Shown here piece by piece: positions 18,860 through 28,221 of a stretch of 64,000 bases of DNA. The notes under the pieces were generated by a model, which was not told the DNA's origin, ran no database searches, and saw only the letters and a program-made list of their open reading frames with translations. Every line of letters begins with the position of its first letter. Position 1 is the stretch's first letter. Source of the DNA: Aurantiochytrium sp. KH105 (Eukaryota > Sar > Bigyra > Thraustochytrida > Thraustochytriidae). The stretch covers positions 61,584 through 125,583 of the forward strand of contig BGKB01000191.1 in NCBI GenBank assembly GCA_003116975.1. The letters run 5' to 3'. Position numbers and translations under genes: made by a program.

Positions 18860-19420
18860 CTACTTTTTGCGCGAGCGTGCAGCAGGACGTTCGTACTTGG
18901 ACTCAAAGGAGGTCTTTTCCTCGGCGACAAAGTCTTCCGCGTATTTGCTCTCCGATTTGCCGCGCGCATTCTTGTCTTGGAGACGTTCCTGCTCGCGCTC
19001 GACGCGCGCGATTTCGGCTTTTACGATTTCGATGCGCTTGAAGGTCATCATGTTTACAACGAATGCCTCGTATTCGGACGCTGCAATGAGCATGTTGAGT
19101 AGCAACTTGGTGAGACTTTCGCCTTCTTCCTCGTCGCGTTTCTCGCAGGCGCGGTCGCACTCTTCGTAGACCTCTTTGGCCGAGTATCCGTTCTCGGTGC
19201 AGAACTCGCGCATGTGTCCGTCGAGAAGTGCTGTGTACTCCTTGTAGAGCGCAAAGCGTTCGAGGTCCTGTTCGCCAGTCAGGTCCGAGAGGTCGCCCTC
19301 AAACATGTGGCAGTGGGCTTGTAAAAAGCTTTGGAGCTCTTTGGAGACGCGCTCGCACGAGAGAAAGTAGAAGAGCTCCCGTACGATCTCATTCTCGATC
19401 TGGTCAAAGATGTGCTCCAT
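18860..19420 (-). CDS. BART-domain (ARL2BP/CFAP36-like) protein
   Basis: A 186-residue protein starting at ATG 19420 (MEHIFDQIENEIVRELFYFL). Residues about 1-125 form an all-helical BART domain: an N-terminal FxxIxxxIxxxxF helix, FLQAHCHMFEG, LYKEYTALLDGHMREFC and a final LLNMLIAASEYEAFVVNMM helix, matching ARL2BP and CFAP36/CCDC104. These bind ARL2/ARL3-type GTPases and act in cilia and lipid-anchored cargo release. The C-terminal 60 residues are a basic/acidic coiled coil and disordered tail. CFAP36 is somewhat favoured over ARL2BP because of this extension. Its 3' end is about 200 bp from the converging MLH3 stop. Confidence 0.75.
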   Translation of the reverse strand: MEHIFDQIENEIVRELFYFLSCERVSKELQSFLQAHCHMFEGDLSDLTGEQDLERFALYKEYTALLDGHMREFCTENGYSAKEVYEECDRACEKRDEEEGESLTKLLLNMLIAASEYEAFVVNMMTFKRIEIVKAEIARVEREQERLQDKNARGKSESKYAEDFVAEEKTSFESKYERPAARSRKK

Positions 19421-19816
19421 GGTCACGGTGACTTTTTCTTGGCCTCGCGAGGGTCGCTACGCTATGCTACGCTACGTTTCGCAGCACTGTGCTCTTGCGC
19501 CGTGCCGTGCCGCGCAGGTTTGCCACGCTGTGCGGTCCAGTCGCGTCTCGCCGCCACGCGCTCGACTGCTGATTCAATTGGTTCTGGGACTCGTGTCTTG
19601 GTGAAGATGGCGTCCATTTTGGGAAATTACTTCAGTTGGACTCGTGTAGTATCAGGATGAAGTGGGGGCTCCTAGGCTGTGCCAGGAGAAGGGACAAAAA
19701 AGAGGACAAGGGGGAAGGCGAGGGAAAGGAGGGCGACACAAAGTCGAAACCAATGCGATCCGACAAAGTACAAGAAGAGAAGGAGACTTACAAAGCAGTA
19801 GGAAATGCAGATTATT
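19421..19816. other. Intergenic region
   Basis: About 400 bp between two same-strand (-) genes. Contains GCTACGCTACG and GTGCCGTGCCG short repeats near 19455-19520 and an A/G-rich patch near 19690-19750. No gene is supported. Confidence 0.4.
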
Positions 19817-21418
19817 TTACACAGTGCTCATGTCGCGGGCGTAGACAGCCCAGGTGGCCTGGTACGCGGCCTGGGCCCGCTGCGCGCGCTCGGGAAAAGT
19901 CTCCCTTTGCTCTCGAATGAGGCTGCGCCAGCTCATAAAGACGAGAAACTGGGCCTCGTGGAGCTCGTCCGTGATGGGACTTTCGGTGTTGTCCCCCGAG
20001 AGAAGGTTTGCCATGTCCTCGGAGACCTTGGAGGTGGCTTCGTCGTAGCGCTCTTGCGCGGAAATGGCGTCGTCAAGCTGCTTGCGCTTGACCAGAGGAA
20101 GGTCGTCAATCTCTTCCTCGGTGACAGTTTCGAGGAGGTTCTTGGCCTTGCGCAGCTGACGGGCCCAGGCGCGTCGGTGGTGCTTGAGGCGCTTGCGGTA
20201 GTCGAGAGCAGCGTCGATTTCGGCAATGACGTCGGCAAAGTAAGAGAAGCCGCGGACCTCCTCGAGGATGCCCTCAAGACCTTCGACGGCTTTGTTCAGT
20301 TCGGGGTCGGCATTGCGGCCGTGGGCGTCTTCGTGCTCGGCCAGGGTGCTGAGAAGCGTGGTGGCGCCTTCGACTTGGCTGTCGAGACGGGCCTGAGCGT
20401 TTTCAAGTTCGGAGCGAAGGCCAATGATGGCTTCGAATTGCGTCTGGAGCTCTGGGGATTCGCCGGTATCGCCGTGGAAGACGCGCTGCTTGAAGACCGT
20501 GATACGATCGGCCCACGAGGGACGCGAGAGGCTCGGACGGCTGGCTGCGGGTCGCGTGTAGGCTTCGCGCCATGACGAGCTCGAGCGGGAGCGCGAGCTC
20601 GCCGAGCGGGAGCGCGGCGAGACGGCGTCCGGGTCGAAAAAGGTGCCCACGTAGGAGACGATGCTGCCGAGCGAGGAGGCGACGGCGCCCACGTCGCGGC
20701 CCGCGCTGGTCCTTCGGCCGTCGTCCTTGGTTCTGCGATCGAGGGAGCCCTTTCGACGTTGGACCGCCGGCGCGACTCCGTGGCGGGTCGAGACCCGTTT
20801 CGAGTCTACGGATCTGGACCTCGTGCGCGCGATCTCGCTCGTCATGGTTTCCGATGCCTTGGGCTTGGTCGACCCGCGGCGGCGGCGTTCCTTGGTCTTT
20901 GTCTGTTTCTCTTGCTCTTGCTGCTGTTCCTTGACTTGACCTTCCCAGAAACCTTGGACCCAGGCAAAGGTTGCCCTCGGGTCTTCCCAGGACGACGAGG
21001 CGTTCTCCGCCGCCTCGCGGCGGCTTTGCGTCTTGCGAAACGTGGTCTTGATGCTCCTGGACTTCTTCTTGGTGCTGTCCTCTTTCAGCTTTGGCGCCTC
21101 TTCTTCCTCCTCTCGCGAGCGTCTCTGCTGTTGCAGGCTGGCCTCGTCTCTCTTTTCCTCCTCCTCCTCCTCCTCGTCGTCGTCGCCGTCGTCGAGGAGC
21201 TCGCTGTCAGACTCTTGTCCGCGCCGGTGATGGGACTCCAGCCGCGGTTGGTGCCAGCCCTGCTTGCGCGCCGCGCGCTCGCGGCCCTCGCGCACGAGGT
21301 TGGCCAGGTCTTCCCTGCGCTTGCGCCGCTCGAAGCCCCTGCCGCTGCCAGCGCCGCCGTTCCCGCCCGCCGATGTTGCGTGTCTGCCGCCGCTGCCGGC
21401 CGCGGCCACCTCCATCAT
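19817..21418 (-). CDS. Disordered protein with C-terminal BAR-like coiled coil
   Basis: 533 residues from ATG 21418 (only a GTG lies further upstream in frame). The first ~290 residues are disordered and rich in Arg, Glu, Ser and Gln, with acidic and basic clusters. The last ~210 residues form a long three-helix pattern: LQTQFEAIIGLRSELENAQARL, then EIDAALDYRKRLKHHRRAWARQLRKAK and a last helix including FPERAQRAQAAYQATW. The spacing of the LDYRKRL and final Q-x-x-W motifs resembles the SNX-type BAR domains of sorting nexins, which curve and tubulate membranes. No PX domain is visible. The BAR call is an inference from pattern; an unrelated coiled coil is possible. Confidence 0.55.
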   Translation of the reverse strand: MMEVAAAGSGGRHATSAGGNGGAGSGRGFERRKRREDLANLVREGRERAARKQGWHQPRLESHHRRGQESDSELLDDGDDDEEEEEEEKRDEASLQQQRRSREEEEEAPKLKEDSTKKKSRSIKTTFRKTQSRREAAENASSSWEDPRATFAWVQGFWEGQVKEQQQEQEKQTKTKERRRRGSTKPKASETMTSEIARTRSRSVDSKRVSTRHGVAPAVQRRKGSLDRRTKDDGRRTSAGRDVGAVASSLGSIVSYVGTFFDPDAVSPRSRSASSRSRSSSSWREAYTRPAASRPSLSRPSWADRITVFKQRVFHGDTGESPELQTQFEAIIGLRSELENAQARLDSQVEGATTLLSTLAEHEDAHGRNADPELNKAVEGLEGILEEVRGFSYFADVIAEIDAALDYRKRLKHHRRAWARQLRKAKNLLETVTEEEIDDLPLVKRKQLDDAISAQERYDEATSKVSEDMANLLSGDNTESPITDELHEAQFLVFMSWRSLIREQRETFPERAQRAQAAYQATWAVYARDMSTV

Positions 21419-22515
21419 CGCGGCCACGTCGCCCGCGTTCTGCACGTGCGCGGTGCGGGTTCTCCTCCTCGCCCTGCTTGCTTACTTACTTGCTTACAGT
21501 AGGCCTGAGGGCGACTTACACTGTAAACGCGGGGCGGGCGCAAGTAGAACTCTGCGCTGGCAATGGAACTTGAACTTGGCCTGCGGCCCGGGTTCCACAC
21601 GCACGCGATGCGTTGCGGCCGCGCTCGCGTTGCGGCACCGCGGGTCGAGGCCGAAGAAGAAGTTGGAGAAGACGAAGACGAGGACGGAAAAGGAGGAGGA
21701 GAAGAAGCTCCCCGGCAGCTAGCTCCCTCGACTGGAGAACGGATGGGACGAAGCGAGCTGGGTGAATGTGGAGCAAGGTTTGCACGCGAGGGCCAGTCTG
21801 GGCTCCCTTTCGGGTCAGCGAGTTTCGCTGGAACCGCTGCCTCGCGCGGCTGGCACTCGCACGCGAAGTGCGTTGGGTGGGCGGTTGGTCGCAGACGGGT
21901 AGGAGGTCGGTAGGGCCAAGTACGCGCGCTCGCTCGAGTTCTCCGGGTCCGGGGAGACCGACAGGCCCTCTCTGTCTCGCACTCAAAAAAATGCGCCCCG
22001 CACTGGAGTCGGGTGATCGGCACGACTGCGGAACGGATACAGATCGTTCGGAGAGCAGATACGGAGCGTTCTGAGAACGTGTGGTACTGCGCAACGCGAA
22101 AAGGAGCGATTCTCCGCCAGGCCGAACTAGCTAGCTAGCTAGCAAGCTCTTTCCCCAACTCTTGGGCTCGTCTCTCTCGCTTGCTCGCTTGCTCGTTTGC
22201 TCGCTCGCTCGAGGCCGACGATGGTGTCTGGGTTCGGGCGGATCGCTAACTGCGTCGAGTGCGACGGGGATCTGGCGGGGCGTGCTCGCGGGTCTGTCTC
22301 CGGGCGCTGTCGCGTTTGGGGTTTGCTTTTCTCGCTCTCCGCCGTGCTCGTGCTCGCCGGCGAAAGAAACGATCGCGGGGCCGAGCCTCTGTCCCAAACC
22401 CGCTGCCGCAGCAGCTGCACCTCCCAAACCAGCACGCCTCGTCGCCGCCCGCAACGCAAGACAGCGGCGGCCACTGCGCCGGGTCCGCTCGCCTCGCCGC
22501 GCCCGGGCTGGACCC

Positions 22516-22546
22516 GGCTGGGCTGGGCTGGGCTGGGCTGGGCTGG
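22516..22546 (+). repeat. GGGCT pentanucleotide repeat
   Basis: About six head-to-tail copies of GGGCT. Located in a gene-free GC-rich region, so probably a neutral microsatellite. Confidence 0.8.
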
Positions 22547-23249
22547 TCACGAAGACTCGAAGCCATGGTTGATACGAGCGAGGCCCTCCTTTGAAGCACC
22601 AAGAACAACAAGCAGAGAAAAGACCAGGCGAAGGCGAGAGACGGGCGCGCGGCGTCCCCGTGTAGGAGGTCCTAGCGAGCGACTAGCGGCGCGGCGCGTC
22701 TGGTCGAAAATGCGTTGCGCGCGCTGAGCGCGGGGGTGTGCGCTTCCAAGCGGCGTGGCGGCGGCCGGCCGCGGCAACGGCGCGGCTTCTACTGCTAGTA
22801 TGAAAACCCCGTGAACTATTATGGATGGTCTGTTGTTGCGCACATCGCACATCGCACTGCACGAGGACGGTGCGGCGCTTTCACATTGCACATTGGCGGC
22901 CTTGCCTTGCCTTGCCTTGCCAGGGAGGATTTCGTAATCGGGAGCCGGCACGGAGGTCCGCGGGGCGCTGGGCTGGAAAGAAGGCGGCGGGCTGGCTTGC
23001 TGCGTGTGCAGAGGCGACCGTTTGGCCTGGCTAGAGCGAGCTCCGTGCACAAGTTGAGCGAGCGTCTGCGTGCATGTGAGTGACGTGGGAAAAAGAAGGC
23101 GGAAGTGATGGTGAGCAAAAGCAACCAAGAGCAAGAGCAGCAGCAGCTGCAGCAGCGCAGGCCCTTGCGCACCTGATTGGTCACTGACTCCGCCAGGACG
23201 ATTGTTCAGAGGCTGGCTTGCGTGCCATTGCATCTGCGTGGCGGGCTGG

Positions 23250-23275
23250 CTGCAGTGCAGTGCAGTGCAGTGCAG
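23250..23275 (+). repeat. GCAGT pentanucleotide repeat
   Basis: Five copies of TGCAG in tandem. A similar array is found at about 54513-54544, so this unit expands repeatedly in this genome. Confidence 0.8.
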
Positions 23276-23995
23276 GCTGCAGCTGCAGTTGCACAGCTAA
23301 CAGACATGCGACTGACGGACAGTGAGATGCATGCGGAATCGGTTCGGTTCGATGTTGAAGGTTTCTCGGCAAGTCTGCACGTGCTGCGCCGCGCGCCACC
23401 TTGCTTCGAGTCAACATTCTACGTTGATCAGCTAGCTCCCGGCCTGATCAGCAACCAGGTAGACGACGTCGTTGTCGTCGTTTTCGTCATGGCGTCCTTT
23501 TCCCCCGTTCCCAATACTCCTGCTGCTGCTTCTGGTGCAGCTGGGCGCATGTGCACAACCAACAAGCTTGAAGCAAAAAGCGAAAGTAATAAGCTCTCAC
23601 CGTCGCATCGTACCAAGACACTCGTACGGTATCGCGATTTGCGTTGCGCAGCGAGAGGTAACAAGGGGAGCGCGGGGAACGCAGGGGAAGGCGCCACCAT
23701 GGCAAGCTTTGCTTTCTTTCCTTCTCTCTGTCAGTCTGTCTGCGTGCGAGCAGAAGAGTAGCACCTAATCCACCTGGCGCGCCCTGGCAGGTTGACCCGC
23801 GCTCGCTCGCCGCGCCCGCGCGCCCGCCCGCGTGCTTGCCGGCGCGACCCGCATCTCCCGCTCCGCGTCGCGCGGCGCCGGCTATCTTTTCCCCCGCGCG
23901 CGCGCGCGCACGAGCGACGCCGATCTAGAGAGGTTTTCTCGCCGCTGCACGAGCTCGAGCACGAGGTGGAGCAGGAGCACGAGTAAAAGCGCACG

Positions 23996-24895
23996 ATGGA
24001 GTTCCTTGCGGAGAAACGCAAAGACAACTCGCGCGATATGCCCTCGCGCGTCGTAGAGACCGGCAAGGAGCTCCTGCGACGACGAGGCGCCCGCCTGGGC
24101 GTCGAGCAGTGGAGCGTGCGCGAGCAAGTCTTCCTCGCGGCCCTCGACACGAACGAGCTCGATGTGGCCGGATCCATGCTCAAGGAAATTGAAGCGCAGT
24201 TCCCCGACTCGCAGCGCGCCGGCAGGTTACGCGGACTCTACCTCGAGGCCCAAGGAAAGACCAAGGAGGCCGCTGCAGTCTACGACGGGCTGCTCAAGAC
24301 GAATGAGATCAACATGCTCGCGTTCAAACGCAAGATCTGCCTTCTCATTGCTGCTGGCAAGGACTCCGAGGCCGTGATCCAGCTCACAAAGTATCTTGAC
24401 ACCTTTCAGGCAGACAGCGAGGCCTGGAAGCAACTCGCGCTGCTCCACATTCAGTGCGGCAGTTTCCGCAACGCCGTCTTTTGCCTCGAAGAGGTCATCA
24501 TCAGCGACCCACACAGCTATATTAGTGCGCTCGCGCTGGCAGACGCAAAGTATACCCTCGGCGGTGACGTCGTCAACATTGTCGATGCGCGCAAGTACTA
24601 CAGCCTCAGTCTGCACCTCAAGGAGGGCGCGGCGAACCCGCGCGCTCTCTGGGGCATGATGCTTGCCACGCGCGCCCTCGACGAGTGGGCTGCCGATGCC
24701 ACGGATTCAACGGGCAAGAAAAAGCAACAGCCCAAGGGCAAGGCGGGCTCCGACAATGTTGCCCAGCTGGTCCAGCGCAACCTCAACACGGCGCTAAACA
24801 TGCGCGCTCAGGAACACATTGCCAATATGGAGCTCCCAGAGGGTATGAAGGATCTCGTCACCAAGGTCGCGCAGCGCTTCTCCTGCAAGGCCTAA
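23996..24895 (+). CDS. EMC2: ER membrane protein complex subunit 2
   Basis: A 299-residue soluble TPR protein. Consecutive helix pairs run from about 40 to 250: FPDSQRAGRLRGLYLEAQGK, AAVYDGLLKTNEINMLAFKRKI, LTKYLDTFQADSEAWKQLALL, FRNAVFCLEEVIISDPHSYI and YTLGGDVVNIVDARKYYSLSLHL. These blocks follow EMC2 (TTC35) in order and length (human about 297 residues). EMC2 is the cytosolic cap of the EMC insertase, which places tail-anchored and multipass proteins in the ER membrane. A short low-complexity insertion (KKKQQPKGKAG, about 240-250) sits between the last helices. ATG 23996 follows a purine-rich leader and is the first in frame. Confidence 0.9.
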   Translation: MEFLAEKRKDNSRDMPSRVVETGKELLRRRGARLGVEQWSVREQVFLAALDTNELDVAGSMLKEIEAQFPDSQRAGRLRGLYLEAQGKTKEAAAVYDGLLKTNEINMLAFKRKICLLIAAGKDSEAVIQLTKYLDTFQADSEAWKQLALLHIQCGSFRNAVFCLEEVIISDPHSYISALALADAKYTLGGDVVNIVDARKYYSLSLHLKEGAANPRALWGMMLATRALDEWAADATDSTGKKKQQPKGKAGSDNVAQLVQRNLNTALNMRAQEHIANMELPEGMKDLVTKVAQRFSCKA

Positions 24896-25084
24896 ACGCT
24901 CAAGGCCCGAAATGTTCATCTTTTCCTTGACCCCTCTTTACACTCTTTTTCTTCATGGCGATTGCGCTTCTGCAAAGAGCTCTTGAACGAAGTTTTTAAA
25001 AACCAAATCAACGATGTGCAACACGATAAGCCTCACGATGTGTATGGAGTGATGAGGAACCACCAATGTCGGGTCTTCTATCTT

Positions 25085-25603
25085 CCTTTTCTTCTCATCA
25101 CAGCTTGTTTTTCGTCGACCTTGAGCTCCTTTATTTTTTTGCGTTGAAGAGACTCTTGCTGCTCCTCTAAATTGAAGCCGAAAGAATTATACTTCCGGAA
25201 GCAAGTATTGAACCCCCACAGGGGTAACCGCTGGAGCGAAAAGAGATTGCTGCTGATCCTCTGAGTTTAGGCTGAAAGAATACGCGTCCGACAGCAGCAC
25301 GATTTGAATGGCGTTGTTTCTTAAAATTCGAAAGAACGTTAACGGCCTACGAGCGAGATCCGTCAGAAAGTCTTGCGTCGTTGTGGTGACACTTCGCCGA
25401 GGACGAGCACCAGCGTGCTGTCCTGGAGATCGAGATTCTGGAACATAAAGCTTTGCAGAAAGCACGTATCGATGGTCCCTGTTCCATCTTTGGGAGGAAA
25501 AACCCCGCAAGCGAGATTCGACAAAAGTTCTTGTGCCTATGTTCCGCAAAACGATCCTTTCCTTTCGCTCCGCTTTCAGTGAAAACGTTTTCATCTTATT
25601 CAT
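25085..25603 (-). pseudogene. Possible frameshifted short gene of unknown function
   Basis: A minus-strand frame from ATG 25603 to a stop at 25187 encodes 138 residues with no recognised domain. It carries YSFSLNSEDQQQSL near 25240-25285. Just past the stop, in another frame, the DNA encodes YNSFGFNLEEQQESL and then a Lys/Glu-rich helix that continues to a stop near 25085. The two peptides are clearly related (pattern SFxxNxE(D/E)QQxSL) and 93 bp apart, so coding sequence seems to continue after a small frame break. Explanations: a decayed gene, a sequencing error, or a chance repeat in non-coding DNA. Confidence 0.3.
25149..25281. repeat. Diverged 93-bp direct repeat
   Basis: GAGACTCTTGCTGCTCCTCT ... 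GCCGAAAGAAT at 25149-25187 matches GAGATTGCTGCTGATCCTCT ... GCTGAAAGAAT at 25242-25281. On the minus strand both encode an SFxxNxExQQxSL peptide. Confidence 0.55.
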
Positions 25604-25900
25604 GTTTTAGAATATCTTTTTCGTGTTTTTTCATTTCTTTTCGTTTCTTTCTCGAAAATGGTTTGCAGAACGTGCTGGGCTTGCACATCACTTACAGCTA
25701 TGGCTCTCAAGCGAACGCAACCGACCAAGCTGTACACTCACCGATACTTGACTTGTGAAATCGCAAGCGAAGCACGGTGTCTAGACTTGCTATATCGTTT
25801 GCTTCGGAACCGACATCGGCAAACGATGTCGTCAAAAGCCGTTGCCCACCAGCAAAAGCAGTACTTTCCTCTCGTGACTGCCGCGCGCCTCAGTCAGTGG

Positions 25901-26542
25901 TCATCCATGGTGATGAGGATGGTGCGCGTGCGGATCGTGCTGCATGGGAGGCGCGCCATGGTCGTCCTCCACATACGGCCCGCCCCGGCGGGCCTCGGCC
26001 AAGGTGACAGCTGCGGCATCAGCCAGTGACTTGAGAGTCTCGCCCTTGCGCCCGACCTTGCCGCCGCGAGGCCGCATCTCGCGCACAGGAGCTTGGTTGG
26101 GCGACACCTGCATGGGCGGCATCGGCCCTTGTGACATGTGCGGGATGGGCGGCGGCGCGTGGGGCCCAGGGTGCATTTGATGGTGCGGCATCATGTGCAT
26201 GGGGCCAGGCATGTCGTTGCCCCTTGTTTTCTTTTCGGCGCGCTGCTTGCGCTTCTTCTCGCGTGCCTTGCGCTTGCGGGAAGAGGTCGCTTTGCGAATG
26301 ACGGTCTTGAGGTATTTGTCGAGCTCTCTCGAGAGCGCTGATCGCGCCGGGGCTTGTCCCGAGAGGAGTTCCGCGCCGGCCACGGCCAGACACTGCACGA
26401 TCATGTCGCCGCCATCTTTGACGAGCGAGGGGGGGAACAGGTGCTTGCACGCCTGCGCGCGCTCGTGGGCGTCGGCCTTGACCAGGTTCTTGATCGACTG
26501 TCGCGCCTCGTCGATCGACGTCTCGTCCAGCATTTCGTTCAT
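25901..26542 (-). CDS. Uncharacterised basic His/Pro/Met-rich protein
   Basis: 213 residues from ATG 26542 (MNEMLDETSIDEARQSIKNL). The open frame runs another 1.4 kb upstream, but that part is Arg/Ala-rich GC leader plus a repeat and is not counted. Residues about 5-85 are helical (ERAQACKHLFPPSLV, GGDMIVQCLAVAGAELL, ALSRELDKYLKTVI); about 86-110 is a strongly basic stretch (SSRKRKAREKKRKQRAEKK) that could be a nuclear signal. The rest is Met/Pro/His-rich (MHMMPHHQMHPGPHAPPP), with a basic patch RPRGGKVGRKGETLKSL and a His-rich end. I recognise no family. Nuclear location is inferred only from the basic cluster. Confidence 0.6.
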   Translation of the reverse strand: MNEMLDETSIDEARQSIKNLVKADAHERAQACKHLFPPSLVKDGGDMIVQCLAVAGAELLSGQAPARSALSRELDKYLKTVIRKATSSRKRKAREKKRKQRAEKKTRGNDMPGPMHMMPHHQMHPGPHAPPPIPHMSQGPMPPMQVSPNQAPVREMRPRGGKVGRKGETLKSLADAAAVTLAEARRGGPYVEDDHGAPPMQHDPHAHHPHHHG

Positions 26543-27315
26543 CCTCCTCGCTCGCTCGCTCGCTCGCTCTCTGCTGGCGCCCCTGCCGCCGCGCCCTGCC
26601 TGCCTCGAGGTCGGTCGCCGGCGCTCGCGCCCTGGTCCTGGCTGGTCTCCTCCTCGCGCCTGACGGTGCCTTTCTTTCTGACTGACGGACGACCCGGGTC
26701 GCGCCGCGCCGCGCCTCGCCTCGCCTCGCGCGGCCTCTGCGCGGGCCCGGCGCGCGCGGCCTGCCTTCCCCTCCTCCCGCGCTCCGCCGCGCTCCGCCGC
26801 GCCGCGCGGCGCCGCGGCGTGCTCGCTCGCCCGCGCGCTCGCCCTGCTTTCTCCCTCCCTTCCTCGCGGGCGACACCGGGCGCAGGTCTCCCTCCTCGCG
26901 CGGTCCCCGCTCCGCTGCGCTCGGCTCCGCTCCGCTCCGGCGCGGCGCGGCGCGGCGCGCAAGGCGGCGGCGCGCGAGGCGCTTGCGCGCAAGGCGCGGG
27001 AGGCGTCGGCGCGGCGGCGGCGTGGTCGGGCGCGTGCCTGCGTGCGCGCGCGTGCGAGCCTGGCGCCCTGTTGCGCGTCTGCCGCCTGCCTCGCTCGCTG
27101 CTTGCCGAGCCCGGCCGGCTGCGATGCGAGGCCGCGGAGAAAACAAACGCGGCGCGACGCGAGGCCGCGCAGCTCGAGGGCGGAGGCGCGGCCCCGCTCG
27201 GCTCCGCCCCGGCGCGGCGGCGCGCGGAAGGCGGCGGTGCGCGCCGGCAGCGCGCGGCCCTCGGCGCGGCGGCGCGCGGCGGAGGGGATGGCGGGAGGGG
27301 AGGGGAGGGGATGCG

Positions 27316-27342
27316 GGCAGGCAGGCAGGCAGGCAGGCAGGC
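27316..27342 (+). repeat. GCAG tetranucleotide repeat
   Basis: About six and a half tandem GCAG copies inside the CpG-rich leader block. Confidence 0.8.
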
Positions 27343-27666
27343 CTTGGGAAAAACCTGCAGGCGCGGCACGGCGAGGCCGCGGGGAAGGGAAGGAAGGCCG
27401 CGCCGCGCCAGGGAGGGGCGGCGCGGGCCCGCCGCCGCGCGCAGAGCGGCCGCGAGGCGCCGGGCGGCCGCAGGAAGGGAGAGCGTGCGCGCGGGCTGGG
27501 CTGTCGGTGCGAAGAACTCGAAGACAGAGGAAGATTTTATTTTTTTCTCTGCTCGACTTTAGAAATTCTTTCTTGGCCACTGGGATAGTGCCGGAGCACG
27601 GCAAGACGGAAAACGCTTGAAGCGAAGCCGTGTTCTTCAAGAACCAAGCAAAGCTCTCTGGTAAAT

Positions 27667-27762
27667 CTTGCAGCCAAGAAAACTTGCAGCCAAAAAAACT
27701 TGCAGCCAAGAAAACTTGCAGCCAAGAAAACTTGCAGCCAAGAAAACTTGCAGCCAAAACTT
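27667..27762 (+). repeat. 16-bp minisatellite, six copies
   Basis: Unit CTTGCAGCCAAGAAAA, starting at 27667, 27683, 27699, 27715, 27731 and 27747, with one or two substitutions in the second and last copies. Related AACTTG(TTCAAGG) words continue to about 27870. On the minus strand it reads as a repeated FLAASFLGCK peptide, but no start or gene supports translation. Confidence 0.9.
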
Positions 27763-28221
27763 GAAGAAAAGCGCATAAAAACTTTGCAGCATCATATCTT
27801 GACTTGGTTGGAGAAACACGTAAAAGCTTGAAGGAAAACTTGTTCAAGGAAACCTTGTTCAAGGAAAGCCAACCAAGTTCTTGAGAGCAAAGCAAACCTT
27901 GAAACAACCATTCAATGCCATGGCGGGTGAACCACGCCAAGATGCAGAGTGAGTGTGCGATTGACCTCCACTGTCAGCCCGACGATCGGCAAGAAGCGGT
28001 AAGAAGCGTGAAAATCGATCTGTAGCAATAAAGTCCACAAAACAAACACACTGTGGCAAGACGTGAGCTCGCCCGGTCAACGCGCGCGGGACTTGAAGGC
28101 AGACGGGCACACCCGACGCCCCCCCCCCCCCTCTGGAGTTGGCTGGTCTAGGAGCGAGTCCGTACGGCGAGCGCGCGCGATAGACGGCGTCGACGACGCG
28201 AGGCAAGGTCTTACAAGGAGG

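Larger units (their letters stand above)
21419..23995. other. 2.6-kb low-complexity intergenic region
   Basis: No gene is supported. Frames on both strands are Arg/Ala/Pro-rich, overlap one another and share no family motif. Microsatellites include TTACTTGC-type runs near 21479, (CTAG)n at 22126-22144, (GGGCT)n at 22516-22546, (CCTTG)n near 22903-22922 and (GCAGT)n at 23250-23275. The last 250 bp form the EMC2 leader. Confidence 0.45.
24896..25900. other. AT-richer intergenic region with a broken coding fragment
   Basis: About 1 kb that is clearly less GC-rich than its surroundings. The only candidate coding content is the minus-strand fragment at 25187-25603 and its out-of-frame continuation, listed separately. 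The rest shows no feature. Confidence 0.4.
26543..28221. other. Divergent promoter region with extreme CpG block and minisatellite
   Basis: About 1.7 kb between the basic-protein gene and the ArsS-type gene. 26543-27520 is almost pure G+C with (CTCG)n, GCCGCGCC and (GCAG)n runs. At 27530 composition drops sharply and a 16-bp minisatellite follows. Six-frame ORFs of up to 400 residues here are Arg/Ala/Gly artefacts. Confidence 0.5.

Noticed and set aside
26019-27562. Several overlapping 200-400-residue frames in the CpG block
   Set aside because: Arg/Ala/Gly/Pro-only composition in all frames on both strands is expected when DNA has almost no A or T, and therefore no stops.
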